A DNA stretch of 64,000 nucleotides from assembly GCA_938015295.1 (NCBI GenBank), contig CALLQB010000057.1:30578-94577 (forward strand). Direction: 5' to 3'. Positions 25,427-34,692 of the stretch are shown here, piece after piece. The DNA comes from an uncultured Acidimicrobiales bacterium (GTDB taxonomy: Bacteria; Actinomycetota; Acidimicrobiia; Acidimicrobiales; SHLQ01). A program made the position numbers and the translations under genes. Under the pieces are notes generated by a model. That model was not told where the DNA came from. It did not search any database and saw nothing but the letters and a program-made list of their open reading frames with translations. Within the stretch, counting starts at the first letter, position 1. Each line of letters opens with the position of its first letter.

Positions 25427-25443
25427 CATACCAAGCGGTTAGT
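25427..25443. promoter_or_regulatory. TetR-type operator candidate (site A), upstream of the nitroreductase
   Basis: CATACCAAGCGGTTAGT, of the form TACC-N4-GGTTA, ending 8 bases before the ATG at 25452. Its inner 13 bases are identical to the reverse complement of the site between the TetR at 46440 and the acyl-CoA dehydrogenase at 47178. Binding here would block translation start or RNA polymerase. Confidence 0.6.
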
Positions 25444-25451
25444 TTCCTTGG

Positions 25452-26111
25452 ATGGACGTTTACGAGGCGATATATACCACTAGGGCGATGCGGCGACTCT
25501 CGCCAGAGCCTGTTCCCGAGGAGCTCTTGCCAAAGCTGTTTGATGCGGCCATTCGAGGCCCGAACTCAGGCAATACACAACTGTTCCGGTTCATTACCGT
25601 GACCGACGCGGCTATGAAGAAGCAGATACAGGAGATATACCGCGAATGCCTGACCGAGCTGAACGCAACGAAATATGCCGGCGCCCAGGAAAAGGTAAAC
25701 GAGGGCGACCCCGACGATCCTGACGTCGCGCAGACAATCAAGATCGACAAGTCGGCGCAGTGGCTGGCCAACAACCTCGACACGGCCCCGATGTTGATCT
25801 TTGTCTTCGGCAAGGAGGGTGGCGAGACCACAACGTTCCCGTGCCTTTGGAACCTCTGCCTTGCGGCTCGCTCTGAGGGGCTCGGCACCTCGATTACCAC
25901 GCTGCTCAAGCTGCAAAAGCAACGCGTAGAAGACCTGATGAAGATGCCGCGCGACAGTATCTGGAACATGCATGCCATGATTCCCATCGGCTTTCCGACA
26001 GGAAAATGGGGGGTGCCCAACCGGCAACCCGCCGAAGAAGCAGTGTTCTCTGAGAGCTGGGGCGAGCCGGTTGGCTGGTCGGTGCCAGAGCCGCTCTGGG
26101 GCTACGAATAA
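25452..26111 (+). CDS. Nitroreductase family FMN oxidoreductase
   Basis: 219 aa. N-terminal signature YEAIYTTRAMRRLSPEPVPEE (FMN phosphate-binding Arg residues in TTRAMRR) and AAIRGPNSGNTQLFRFI, then the C-terminal flavin-binding part with TTLLKLQKQRVEDLMKMP and PIGFPTGKWG. Such enzymes use NAD(P)H to reduce quinones, nitro groups or enones. An operator-like site overlaps its promoter, and the amidohydrolase-like gene follows after 3 bases, so they form a two-gene operon. Confidence 0.88.
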   Translation: MDVYEAIYTTRAMRRLSPEPVPEELLPKLFDAAIRGPNSGNTQLFRFITVTDAAMKKQIQEIYRECLTELNATKYAGAQEKVNEGDPDDPDVAQTIKIDKSAQWLANNLDTAPMLIFVFGKEGGETTTFPCLWNLCLAARSEGLGTSITTLLKLQKQRVEDLMKMPRDSIWNMHAMIPIGFPTGKWGVPNRQPAEEAVFSESWGEPVGWSVPEPLWGYE

Positions 26112-26114
26112 GCG

Positions 26115-26993
26115 ATGGCCAGACCAACGGAAGTCCCCATCATTGACTTGATGGTCGAGCTCCCTCGTGGTGGGGGCGGTATGGGACTCGACGAAGCGCG
26201 TCGACTTCTCAAGGACACCGGTAGCGACGAGTTTGCGAACCACCCGGCGCAGTATCTGTTCAAAGATGCTGGCGACCGTATGAACGAGAAGATGACCTAC
26301 GCTGGCCTTGTAGCGTTGATGGATCACCACGGGATTGCTACCGCCCAAGTCGATGTGCACCCGGTGAAGCCCGAGCTGATGTTCGAGACGTTCGACCAAT
26401 TTCCCGCCCGGTTTATCGGCTCGGTGGGCGTCGATCCGAATCTCGGCATGAAGTCGTTGCGTTCGATGAAGCGCGCTGCCCAAAGCCATTGCGATATTCG
26501 ATCGGTGTCGGTCGCACCGTGTCTTTATGCGCCGCAGGTGGCGATCGACGACCGAAAGATGTACCCGTTCTATGCTGCCTGCTGCGAACTCGACCTGCCG
26601 ATGAACATCCTCGCCGGGGTTCCTGGTCCGCGTGTGCCGTTTGATTGTCAATACGTTGGGCGGGTTGACCAGGTCTGCTACGACTTCCCCGAACTGAAAC
26701 TTGTGCTTCGACACGGTTGCGAACCCTGGGCCGATCTTGCCGTGAAGCTGATGCTGAAATGGCCGAACCTGTTTTTCTCGACCACCGCCTTTGCTCCGAA
26801 GCACTACCCCAAAGACTTCATCACTTACGCGAATACGCGAGGTGCGCACAAGGTGATGTTTGGTGGCTATTTTCCCGGTCTTTCCTGGGAGCGAGTCTTG
26901 GCTGAACTCGACGACCTCCCGCTGAACGACGACGTTTGGGAGCCATTTCTGTCCGGGAATGCTCGCCGAGTATTTGGTCTTGACCAGAGCTAA
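26115..26993 (+). CDS. Amidohydrolase-2 family protein with degenerate metal site
   Basis: 292 aa, TIM-barrel fold of the amidohydrolase_2/ACMSD-like family: IGSVGVDPNLGMKSLRSMKRA, VSVAPCLYAPQVAIDDRKMYPFY, PELKLVLRHGCEPW (His kept), and FLSGNARRVFGL at the end. The usual N-terminal metal motif D-x-H-x-H is replaced (IIDLMVELP), and the usual G-S-D-x-P near the end reads GGYFPG. So at least three expected metal/catalytic residues are missing. It may be a non-hydrolytic or partner protein. Same operon as the nitroreductase; converges with a 4-base overlap on the CoA-transferase. Confidence 0.75.
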   Translation: MARPTEVPIIDLMVELPRGGGGMGLDEARRLLKDTGSDEFANHPAQYLFKDAGDRMNEKMTYAGLVALMDHHGIATAQVDVHPVKPELMFETFDQFPARFIGSVGVDPNLGMKSLRSMKRAAQSHCDIRSVSVAPCLYAPQVAIDDRKMYPFYAACCELDLPMNILAGVPGPRVPFDCQYVGRVDQVCYDFPELKLVLRHGCEPWADLAVKLMLKWPNLFFSTTAFAPKHYPKDFITYANTRGAHKVMFGGYFPGLSWERVLAELDDLPLNDDVWEPFLSGNARRVFGLDQS

Positions 26994-28183
26994 ACCGCTG
27001 GTGTCGACCGAGGTTGGATAACTACCCCCGACGATAGGAGTTGGGCGATTTGCTCGGGCTGGTAGCCGATGTCGAGAAGGACCTTCCGACTGTCTTGTCC
27101 GGGCAGTGGGGCCGGCGACCGGATGCTGGCCGGAGTTTCAGAGAACGTGACCGCTGGCGGGATCTGTCGGTACTTGCCGGCGACTGGATGCTCGACAACA
27201 GGCAGTTCGTTCACGAGGTCGTTGAGGGTTCCGACGGCAGTGACCGGTATTGCTTGTTCGTCACATAACGCCAGCCAGTCGTGCGTTGACTTGCTCAGCA
27301 TTGCGCCCGCGATGTCTCGATACAAGCTGTCGCTGTTGCTGAACCTTGCTGCTCGGCTGACAAACCTCGACTCGTCGGCACAGAGATCGGCCCGGCCGGC
27401 GGCGGTGAACAGATAGCGGTAGTGGTTGGCGGTGTAGGGGAGGACGTGGATCCAGCCGTCAAGGGTTTGTTGCGGTTTTCGCCATGGGGTGAGGATGCGA
27501 GCATGTCCTGGTGGGGCTGTGGGCGGCTCGTGGATAGCCGAACTTCCGTGTTCCACAAGCAGAAAGGCCTTGATGACATCGAGCATTGGTACCTCGATGA
27601 ACTGGCCGGTGCCGGTCATCGCTCGGTGATAGAGCGCTGCGAGTACCGAGGACGTAATGGTCATTCCGGCCACTTTGTCGGCGATCAAGGTGGGCATGAG
27701 TGATGGCTCGTGGCCTTGCAAGCTAAAGAGGTCGGCGACCCCCGACGCAGCCTGGATGATGTCGTCGTAGGCCGGGGCGTTGGCTTGATCGCTATCGGAA
27801 CTGAAGCCGTGTGCTTGGCAGAAGATGATGTCGGGTCGCACCTTTACGACGTCGTTGTATGTCAGTCCCAACCGGCTTAGCGGCGCGGGTCGAAGGTTCG
27901 TGACCACAACGTCGCAGGTGGCGGCAATATCGAGAAAGGTTTGTCGACCTGCAGCGTTCTTGAGGTCGAGGCCGATACTTCTTTTGTTGCGCATGAGGTT
28001 GAGTGCAACTCCCGACAGCCCCGTAACCGGTCCGGGTCCCATGGCTCGGTTGATGTCGCCGTGTTTTCCTTCGACGACGATCACCTCCGCCCCGAGGTCT
28101 CCTAAGGCCTGTGTGCCATAGGGGCCCATAACCACCGACGACAGATCGAGGATTCTGACACGTTCCAATGGTCCGTCCGACAT
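26990..28183 (-). CDS. CaiB/BaiF family (class III) CoA-transferase
   Basis: 397 aa, usual size. Start of the fold RVRILDLSSVVMGPYGTQALGDLGAEVIVVE, NKRSIGLDLK (CoA-binding loop), and the catalytic Asp in LIADKVAG at D169, the same position as in CaiB. Transfers CoA between carboxylic acids without a free acyl-adenylate. No neighbour on the same strand; it converges on the nitroreductase operon and is divergent from the GGDEF gene. Substrate unknown. Confidence 0.9.
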   Translation of the reverse strand: MSDGPLERVRILDLSSVVMGPYGTQALGDLGAEVIVVEGKHGDINRAMGPGPVTGLSGVALNLMRNKRSIGLDLKNAAGRQTFLDIAATCDVVVTNLRPAPLSRLGLTYNDVVKVRPDIIFCQAHGFSSDSDQANAPAYDDIIQAASGVADLFSLQGHEPSLMPTLIADKVAGMTITSSVLAALYHRAMTGTGQFIEVPMLDVIKAFLLVEHGSSAIHEPPTAPPGHARILTPWRKPQQTLDGWIHVLPYTANHYRYLFTAAGRADLCADESRFVSRAARFSNSDSLYRDIAGAMLSKSTHDWLALCDEQAIPVTAVGTLNDLVNELPVVEHPVAGKYRQIPPAVTFSETPASIRSPAPLPGQDSRKVLLDIGYQPEQIAQLLSSGVVIQPRSTPAV

Positions 28184-28290
28184 GTGTTCTGTCTAGGGGC
28201 CGAAGGCAGGGATGCACCAATCGATGTCGGGCCTGAACGCTGTCTGAACAATTTCTTAAGTCAATCGTTATTGTTGTCGATACGGGATCC

Positions 28291-29772
28291 ATGCGCGAAG
28301 CCGTCGAATCCGGGGAATCCCAAGCTGGCTTGGGCCGAGCGACGCAGGTAACGGTCCTTTTGGGTGGCTCTGTTGTTGCGGCTGCTGCCGGCTTTGGTGC
28401 CTTTTCACCGCAAGTTTTCTCGGGCATTTTGGTAGTGGCCGCAGTGATCGCCGCCGCAGTGATGCTGCGCACCCGGAGGGTCGATGCGGCAGTGTTCGCA
28501 GTCGGCATGGTTGGCATCGCTGTTTCTGACGCAACGATGCACCTGCGCATGACCTCGCATGCTGGTCCCGGTTACACCGCAATAACCGTTGTTGGCGCGA
28601 TTGGTGCGTTTCTGGGGTACGCGGGATTCATTGCCTGGGCCGTATCGACCCTAGGAAAGCGAGCGGGAAATGTCGGCCGCGGCGCAGTACTTGATGGTGT
28701 CACCTTGGCTGCCGGTGCCACGTTGTTATTCGGTGTCGAGGTTCTCCTTCCTCAACTGCGGGCGACCGACACCAGTAATCTCGACCAGTTGCTTTTTGTC
28801 GGCTGCCTAGCCGCCGACATCGTGCTGGTCTGGGCAACCTTGCTACTTGCCTCGGCCAATCCCGGTTCTCGTCGCGCTTCGTTGCTGGCGGTTGGCGTTG
28901 GGTTGCATGTGGTCGTTGATGTGCTGCACGTGCTGATGGGTCGCTTCTCGAGCATGACCCTTGCCCACGTCGCCGAAGCCCTATCGGTCTTCACCTTTGT
29001 GCTGTGGATCTTTGCCGCTTTCTCGAGCACCGAAGAACAGCGAGCCAGTCAACGATCGATGGTGCTGGTTTCGAAGGTTCGAGTGGTCGCTTTGCTAGTT
29101 ACCTTCTTTTCGCCAGCGTTTGTTCTAGCGATGCGGCTTTGGGGGGCCGACCGGACGGCAGCAATTCTGGTGCTCTCGGTATCGGCGGGCCTTGCACTTG
29201 CGGTTGCTCTGCGGACCCAAAGTCTGGCTAAGGATTTGCGGTCGGCGCACGACGAACTCCGTCATCAGGCGAGCCACGATTCTTTGACGGGCATCGCCAA
29301 CCGCAGCGTTGTGCTTCAGACGCTGTCGAGGCTTGGCAAACCGACCGAAGGCGACCTCGTTGCCGTGCTCTACCTCGACCTGAACGGGTTCAAGGCGGTC
29401 AACGACAACCTTGGGCACGCAGCAGGCGACTCGGTGCTTGTCGAGGTGGCGTCTCGGCTGAGTGGGGCGACACGAGATCACGACATTGTCGCTCGAATGG
29501 GTGGCGACGAGTTTGTGGTACTGCTGCTCAACATCAACGAAGAAGGAATTAGCTCAACCAGGCTTCGGGTTGAGAACGAAGTCAACGCTGAGCCCTACCT
29601 CTGGTCTGGCATCGCTTTAGATGTCACCGCAAGTCTCGGCGTTGCGTCGTTCAACATCGCTGATCGGGGTATCGAGGGCTTTGACCCCGACGCGTTGTTG
29701 GCTCAAGCTGACTCGGAAATGCTTCGAAACAAACGTCTGTCGAAGGTTCGACCCGAGGCCATTGCTGCGTAG
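28291..29772 (+). CDS. Membrane-anchored GGDEF diguanylate cyclase
   Basis: 493 aa. The N-terminal half (about residues 20-310) is hydrophobic with about eight transmembrane helices and no known sensor signature. The C-terminal GGDEF domain (about 320-490) has LYLDLNGFKAVNDNLGHAAGD, the intact catalytic GGDEF at 404-408 and the inhibitory I-site RDHD at 395-398, five residues upstream. So it should make cyclic di-GMP under product feedback. No EAL domain is attached. It stands alone between CoA-transferase and antiporter. Confidence 0.9.
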   Translation: MREAVESGESQAGLGRATQVTVLLGGSVVAAAAGFGAFSPQVFSGILVVAAVIAAAVMLRTRRVDAAVFAVGMVGIAVSDATMHLRMTSHAGPGYTAITVVGAIGAFLGYAGFIAWAVSTLGKRAGNVGRGAVLDGVTLAAGATLLFGVEVLLPQLRATDTSNLDQLLFVGCLAADIVLVWATLLLASANPGSRRASLLAVGVGLHVVVDVLHVLMGRFSSMTLAHVAEALSVFTFVLWIFAAFSSTEEQRASQRSMVLVSKVRVVALLVTFFSPAFVLAMRLWGADRTAAILVLSVSAGLALAVALRTQSLAKDLRSAHDELRHQASHDSLTGIANRSVVLQTLSRLGKPTEGDLVAVLYLDLNGFKAVNDNLGHAAGDSVLVEVASRLSGATRDHDIVARMGGDEFVVLLLNINEEGISSTRLRVENEVNAEPYLWSGIALDVTASLGVASFNIADRGIEGFDPDALLAQADSEMLRNKRLSKVRPEAIAA

Positions 29773-29784
29773 CGAGCGGGTACG

Positions 29785-31047
29785 TTACGTCGGGTCGTCG
29801 GCCGCCATGCGGCGCATTGGTCGTTCGGGGACTGACACCGATTCAGCTAGCAGTTCTGGGGTGCCGTGATCCGCGAACCATGCGCCGTACCTGACAGCAG
29901 CGGGCGACGCCGACATGCCGTGCAGAAACACTGATGCAACGATGACGATTACGATTACCGAAAGAACCTGCTCGTCGACTCCCTGACTTACAACCAGGAG
30001 TCCGAAAACCATCGATGCGAGCCCTCGTGGCCCGAACCATCCGAGGAACAACACGGTCGGCAGTTTTAATCCGGTGCCGAGTGTGGCGATGAGTACCGGG
30101 ATGATCCTCGCAACGGTGAGTGTGGCCAACGCGCAGACGACGATCAACGGCGTCACGACGTCAAGCGCTGGCCAAACCAGAAGGGCTCCGAAGAGAACGA
30201 AGGTGATCGTTGCCCCGACCTGGGCAAGGTCTTCGGTCAGTTCGGTGTGGGAATGCGCGACGTCGCCCAACATGGCGCCGACCACAAGGCCGGCGACGAA
30301 CGCAGCAACGAACCCGTTGCCTCCTAAGGCGGTGGATCCGGCAAAGGCGGCTACGGCGCACCCCAACGCAGCGAGCCTGAACCCTTCGGCGTCGGTCCAT
30401 TGCCTGCTGGCGATCCAGCCGATCGTTAGCGCGGTGACCACGGCGACGCCGATGCCAACGCCCACACCAACCGCGATTTCTGCGAGTGCTTCACTCACCA
30501 GTGACCCGGCGCTTTCAACCTCCTGCTCAGCCGCCATTGCCGCAAACAGCGCTACGACCGGAACAACGAGTCCGTCGTTGAGGCCCGATTCGATGTTGAG
30601 CGCCTGACGAATTCGCAGCGGCACCGCTTTGTTGCTCACTACTGCCTCGCCCAAGGCTGCGTCGGTTGGGGCGACGATGGCCGCAATTAACGCTGCCTCG
30701 GCAAAGCGGAGATCGGTGAGGAGAAACGCTGTCGCAACGGCACCGATCGCGATGCTCAGGGGCATTCCAACGAGCAGCAGTCTTGCGGGTAGCCCGAGCG
30801 AATGGCGAAGACTGTTGGCATCGATCCTCGAAGCATCGGCAAACAACAGCAGGGCGAGTGTTAGCTCAGCAGCCAGTGCAACAGTCTCATCCTCGAGCGT
30901 GAGGTCGAGGACGCCGCTGAGATCGGGGCCGAGAAGAAAGCCGGCGGCAACCAGGATCATCGGAAGTGTCACAGGCAGCCGAGAAATGCGGCTTCGAATC
31001 AGCCCGGTGATTCCGAGGATCACGGCAAGGACAGCTAGATCTCTCAC
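29785..31047 (-). CDS. Cation:proton antiporter (CPA family, NhaP-like)
   Basis: 420 aa from GTG 31047, about 12 transmembrane helices. Conserved pieces: LLFADASRIDANSLR (about residues 87-101), IAAIVAPTDAALGEAVVSN (helix-4/5 Asp region), ALNIESGLNDGLVVPVVALF (the ESGLNDG motif with the ion-binding Asp), and FLGWFGPRGLASMVFGLLV near the end (GPRG motif). Exchanges Na+ or K+ for protons at the membrane. Convergent with the GGDEF gene after 12 bases. Confidence 0.9.
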   Translation of the reverse strand: MRDLAVLAVILGITGLIRSRISRLPVTLPMILVAAGFLLGPDLSGVLDLTLEDETVALAAELTLALLLFADASRIDANSLRHSLGLPARLLLVGMPLSIAIGAVATAFLLTDLRFAEAALIAAIVAPTDAALGEAVVSNKAVPLRIRQALNIESGLNDGLVVPVVALFAAMAAEQEVESAGSLVSEALAEIAVGVGVGIGVAVVTALTIGWIASRQWTDAEGFRLAALGCAVAAFAGSTALGGNGFVAAFVAGLVVGAMLGDVAHSHTELTEDLAQVGATITFVLFGALLVWPALDVVTPLIVVCALATLTVARIIPVLIATLGTGLKLPTVLFLGWFGPRGLASMVFGLLVVSQGVDEQVLSVIVIVIVASVFLHGMSASPAAVRYGAWFADHGTPELLAESVSVPERPMRRMAADDPT

Positions 31048-31218
31048 CGTTGCATCGCCATGGTGACGGATCGTAGTTGCTCGATAGCGGTGCCTCTGCG
31101 CCCGCCCCTGACATCTAGGCTTTTGCGTATATTTCGTGTTGTTTCAAACTCAACCCCGTGGCATCTTGTTAGAGGCGGCTGCATCGGGGAGTCGAGTGCT
31201 GTAACGGGAGCATTTTTT

Positions 31219-34200
31219 ATGGTGGGTTCACTACGTACTTCGGCGGTTGTCATCGCCGCGATGTTGCTGGTGTCGTTGCTTGCTGTTGTCGACGACGCTT
31301 CGCCTGCGGGCGCCCAGGGGGCGTCTGACTTCAACGATGAGCTTGTCGCTGGCGGAATGTCGCAGATCCTGTCGCTTGACTGGATGCCTGATGGGCGAGC
31401 GCTCGTGGTCGGCAAATGGGGCGAAGTGCATGTGGTGACGCCGAGCACCGGAGGGAAGTACCGCCTATTCCAGGCCGAGGGCATCGACTCTGCCGGTGAG
31501 CGCGGTCTTCTCGACGTCGCGGTTGACCCGAACTTCTCCGCGAACAAGTACTTCTACCTCTACTACTCAGACTCATCCTCGCGACTGACGATCGCCCGCT
31601 ACCGGTTTACCGGCAATGGCGTGACCGATAAGGCAAGCCGAACAATCATTTGGCAGAACCCTGGTCCTCTCCACTCCTCGTTCGGGCAGTACCACATTGG
31701 TGGTTCGCTCAACTTCGGCAACGACGCGAGGATGTATCTCACCATCGGCGATGGATTTTCGCCCGCAAATTCGGCCAACCTCACCAACGTTTTCGGCAAG
31801 GTCTTGCGAATAAACGCCGACGGTTCAGTTCCGGGAGACAACCCGTTCAACGACGGCACCGGTCCCAACATCGACGAGATCTGGGCCTACGGTCTCCGGA
31901 ACCCGTTTCGGGCGTCGTTCGACGCCCCGACGGGCCGCTTCTTTATCGGCGACGTTGGCGGCAACGATGCTCCCACCGCCTATGAAGAGGTCAACCTCGG
32001 TGCAGCGGGCAAGAACTACGGCTGGCCAGCATGCGAAGGACCGCTCGACGGTCCAAAGAGCGGACCGACGTGTCCAAGCGGCGTGACGGCGCCGATCATT
32101 ACCTACGACCATGATCCAGGTGGCTCGTGTTGTCAGAATGCGGCAATAACGGGCGGTGAGATCTTCCGCTCGGGTGCATTGCCAGCCTCACTCAACGGTG
32201 CCTACATCTACGGTGACTATGCCGAACGCGAGCTGCGTTTCGCTACGTTCAACAGCAACGGATCGGTAGCGCAAGACGGCCAACTCAAAGCGGTTCCGAA
32301 CTATCAACCTGTCTGGATCGGGCAAGGTCCCGATGGGCACATCTACTACGTGCATTTCGCGTACTCGGGAGCCAACGGCGAGCTCCGGCGTCTGCGTTAT
32401 ACCGGCGGTGCCGACACGCCGCCGGTTATCACCCAGGCCTCGGCAACCCCCACCTCGGGGGCGGCGCCACTCGACGTGGTCTTTACGGGTGCGGGGTCTG
32501 ACGCCGACGGCGATCCGGTGTCCTACGTCTGGAGTTTCGGCGACGGCACCACGTCGACCAATCGGAATGCCTCCCACACCTACAGCTCGGCCGGCACCTA
32601 TACGGCGACTCTCCGGGCTACCGCCGGCGGTGAGACAACTTCGTCTTCGCCGATCACCATTGCCGTTGGTCAAGCGCCGACCGTCGCCATCACCTCGCCT
32701 TCGCATCAGTCTTCCTTCGTCGCAGGCGAGACCATCGAACTAACGGGCACCGCGACCGACAATGGTCCGCTTTCGAACTCCAGCTATCGCTGGGACGTTT
32801 CGCTGGTACACGACAATCACATTCATCCGACGTTGAGCGCGATATCTGGACCGAACCGAAGCTTCACTGTGCCCAGATCTGGCCACGATTTCGCTGGTGA
32901 TACCAGCTATCTGGTGACCCTCACTGTCACCGACAGTGACGGCATTCAAACCGTGGAGACGGTCGAGATCGAACCAGTGAAGCGCTCGATTACCGTTGCG
33001 AACCAGCAAGCAGCAGTGTCGACGGTGAAAGTCGATGGCATCACCCGCAACAGCCCATTTGTTCTCGACACGATCGAGGGTTTTGCACATGGCATCGAAG
33101 CAGTGGCCTCGACCTGTGTGAACAACGTGAACTACGTCTTCTCGGCGTGGAACATCGGGGGCTCGAGGGCTCGCACCTATACGGTGCCCGCAACCGACCG
33201 AAGTATCAGTGCTTCGTTTACCACCGGCGACTGCACGCCGCCGCCCACCGGACCCGACGAGGTAAAGCCGGCTGCTGCATGGACGGGCTCGTTCTTCGGA
33301 ACCAGTTGGGGCAACCCGACCACGACGCCGTCGCCAATACAGTTGACGGGAACCGCAACGGACAACCAAGCCTTGCGCCGAATCGACATATACCTCCGCG
33401 ACCGCACGACGCTCCAGTTCTGGAACCAGGAGGCACAAGCCTGGCAGACAACACCGAAGTGGCACGTCATCGACGTGCCGAACAACGCCGCGACGTTTGA
33501 TTGGGTCTCCAATTTTACGCCGACGGGCGGCAGCGGCAAGTACGTCTCGGGCGCGGTTGCTCGCGACCTGAAGGGAAACTGGTTCAGCACGCCGGGAACC
33601 CACTACGACATTGGTACGATCGTGCCGCCAACAACGACGCCGACGACGGTGCCTTCAACAACCACCTCAACGACGTCGACGACGACAACAACCACATCGA
33701 CGACTGTTCCGGCCACATCGACGACATCGACGACATCGACGACAATGACCACGGCGCCGCCTGCGCCCACCGGGCCAGATTCGGTGAGGCCGACAGGAAC
33801 GTGGACAGGTTCGTTCTTCGGCACAAGTTGGGGCAATCCAACCACGACGCCGTCACCCATTCAGCTCACGGGCACCGCTACCGACAACCAGGCGTTGCGT
33901 CGAGTTGAGGTGTATCTGCGAGATCGTTCGACGGGGCGTTTCTGGAACCAGGAGATGCAAGGCTGGCAGACCTCAGCCAAATGGCACTACATCGACGTGC
34001 CAAACAACGCCACGACGTTTGATTGGGTCACCTCTTTCACGCCGACGGGCGGCAGCGGCGAGTATGTCTCGGGTGCCGTTGTGCGCGACGTGAAAGGTAA
34101 TTGGTTTAGTACGCCGGCGACCCACTACGACATTGGTGCAACGGTGCCTCCGCCGCCGACGGTCTTGCCAAGCACGACCGTTTCGCCCACCACTGCACCG

Positions 34201-34692
34201 CCGACCACCGTTACGTCGACCACTGTTACGCCGACGACCGTTACGCCGACGACCGTTACGCCGACCACCGTTACGCCGACCACCGTGCCCAACACCACGA
34301 CTACGACCCCGCCTGCTCCGACGGGCCCCGATTCGGTGAAGCCGTCGGGTGCGTGGACAGGTTTGTTCTTCGGCACAAGTTGGGGCAATCCAACCACGAC
34401 GCCGTTGCCGGTCAGATTGACGGGTACTGCTACCGACAACCAGGCGTTGCGTCGTGTTGAGGTGTATTTGCGAGATCGTTCGACGGGGCGTTTCTGGAAC
34501 CAGGACACTCGCGGGTGGCAGACCTCGGCCAAGTGGCATTACCTCGACGTGCCGAACAGCGCTGCGACCTTCGACTGGACAACCACGTTTGCTCCCGCGG
34601 GCGGTAGCGGTAGGTACGTTTCGGGTGTTGTTGTGCGCGACGTGAAGGGCAACTGGTTCAGTACACCGGCAACTCACTACAACATTGGTTAG
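31219..34692 (+). CDS. Secreted sugar dehydrogenase-like beta-propeller protein with PKD domain and three C-terminal repeats
   Basis: 1157 aa from ATG 31219, chosen for its GGGAG ribosome site and because a signal peptide follows (hydrophobic to residue 28, cut near AGAQG). Domains: GSDH/SGNDH-type six-bladed propeller about 35-395 (GERGLLDVAVDPNF, IGGSLNFGNDARMYLTIGDG, LRNPFRASFD, KNYGWPACEG); PKD about 400-485 (SDADGDPVSYVWSFGDGT); a cadherin/Ig-like stretch about 486-660; then three 122-residue modules at about 678-799, 852-973 and 1036-1157, each with WTG.FFGTSWGNPTTTP and ATDNQALRR, joined by Thr/Pro linkers. No membrane anchor or sorting motif is seen at the end. Inference: extracellular PQQ-type oxidoreductase or carbohydrate-binding surface protein. 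Confidence 0.85.
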   Translation: MVGSLRTSAVVIAAMLLVSLLAVVDDASPAGAQGASDFNDELVAGGMSQILSLDWMPDGRALVVGKWGEVHVVTPSTGGKYRLFQAEGIDSAGERGLLDVAVDPNFSANKYFYLYYSDSSSRLTIARYRFTGNGVTDKASRTIIWQNPGPLHSSFGQYHIGGSLNFGNDARMYLTIGDGFSPANSANLTNVFGKVLRINADGSVPGDNPFNDGTGPNIDEIWAYGLRNPFRASFDAPTGRFFIGDVGGNDAPTAYEEVNLGAAGKNYGWPACEGPLDGPKSGPTCPSGVTAPIITYDHDPGGSCCQNAAITGGEIFRSGALPASLNGAYIYGDYAERELRFATFNSNGSVAQDGQLKAVPNYQPVWIGQGPDGHIYYVHFAYSGANGELRRLRYTGGADTPPVITQASATPTSGAAPLDVVFTGAGSDADGDPVSYVWSFGDGTTSTNRNASHTYSSAGTYTATLRATAGGETTSSSPITIAVGQAPTVAITSPSHQSSFVAGETIELTGTATDNGPLSNSSYRWDVSLVHDNHIHPTLSAISGPNRSFTVPRSGHDFAGDTSYLVTLTVTDSDGIQTVETVEIEPVKRSITVANQQAAVSTVKVDGITRNSPFVLDTIEGFAHGIEAVASTCVNNVNYVFSAWNIGGSRARTYTVPATDRSISASFTTGDCTPPPTGPDEVKPAAAWTGSFFGTSWGNPTTTPSPIQLTGTATDNQALRRIDIYLRDRTTLQFWNQEAQAWQTTPKWHVIDVPNNAATFDWVSNFTPTGGSGKYVSGAVARDLKGNWFSTPGTHYDIGTIVPPTTTPTTVPSTTTSTTSTTTTTTSTTVPATSTTSTTSTTMTTAPPAPTGPDSVRPTGTWTGSFFGTSWGNPTTTPSPIQLTGTATDNQALRRVEVYLRDRSTGRFWNQEMQGWQTSAKWHYIDVPNNATTFDWVTSFTPTGGSGEYVSGAVVRDVKGNWFSTPATHYDIGATVPPPPTVLPSTTVSPTTAPPTTVTSTTVTPTTVTPTTVTPTTVTPTTVPNTTTTTPPAPTGPDSVKPSGAWTGLFFGTSWGNPTTTPLPVRLTGTATDNQALRRVEVYLRDRSTGRFWNQDTRGWQTSAKWHYLDVPNSAATFDWTTTFAPAGGSGRYVSGVVVRDVKGNWFSTPATHYNIG
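34201..34290 (+). repeat. Six-unit 15-bp tandem repeat in a Thr/Pro linker
   Basis: Units of CCGACCACCGTTACG with one or two changes, in phase at 34201, 34216, 34231, 34246, 34261 and 34276. They encode repeated P-T-T-V-T within the linker between modules 2 and 3 of the secreted protein. Copy number is likely to vary between strains by slippage. Confidence 0.92.

Noticed and set aside
25566..26849. Open frame of 427 codons on the minus strand
   Set aside because: Antisense to the nitroreductase and amidohydrolase-like genes, which show clear family motifs and close spacing.
33740..34290. Regularly spaced repeats resembling a CRISPR-like array
   Set aside because: Units are 15 bp without unique spacers, in phase with the reading frame, and encode a Thr/Pro linker.
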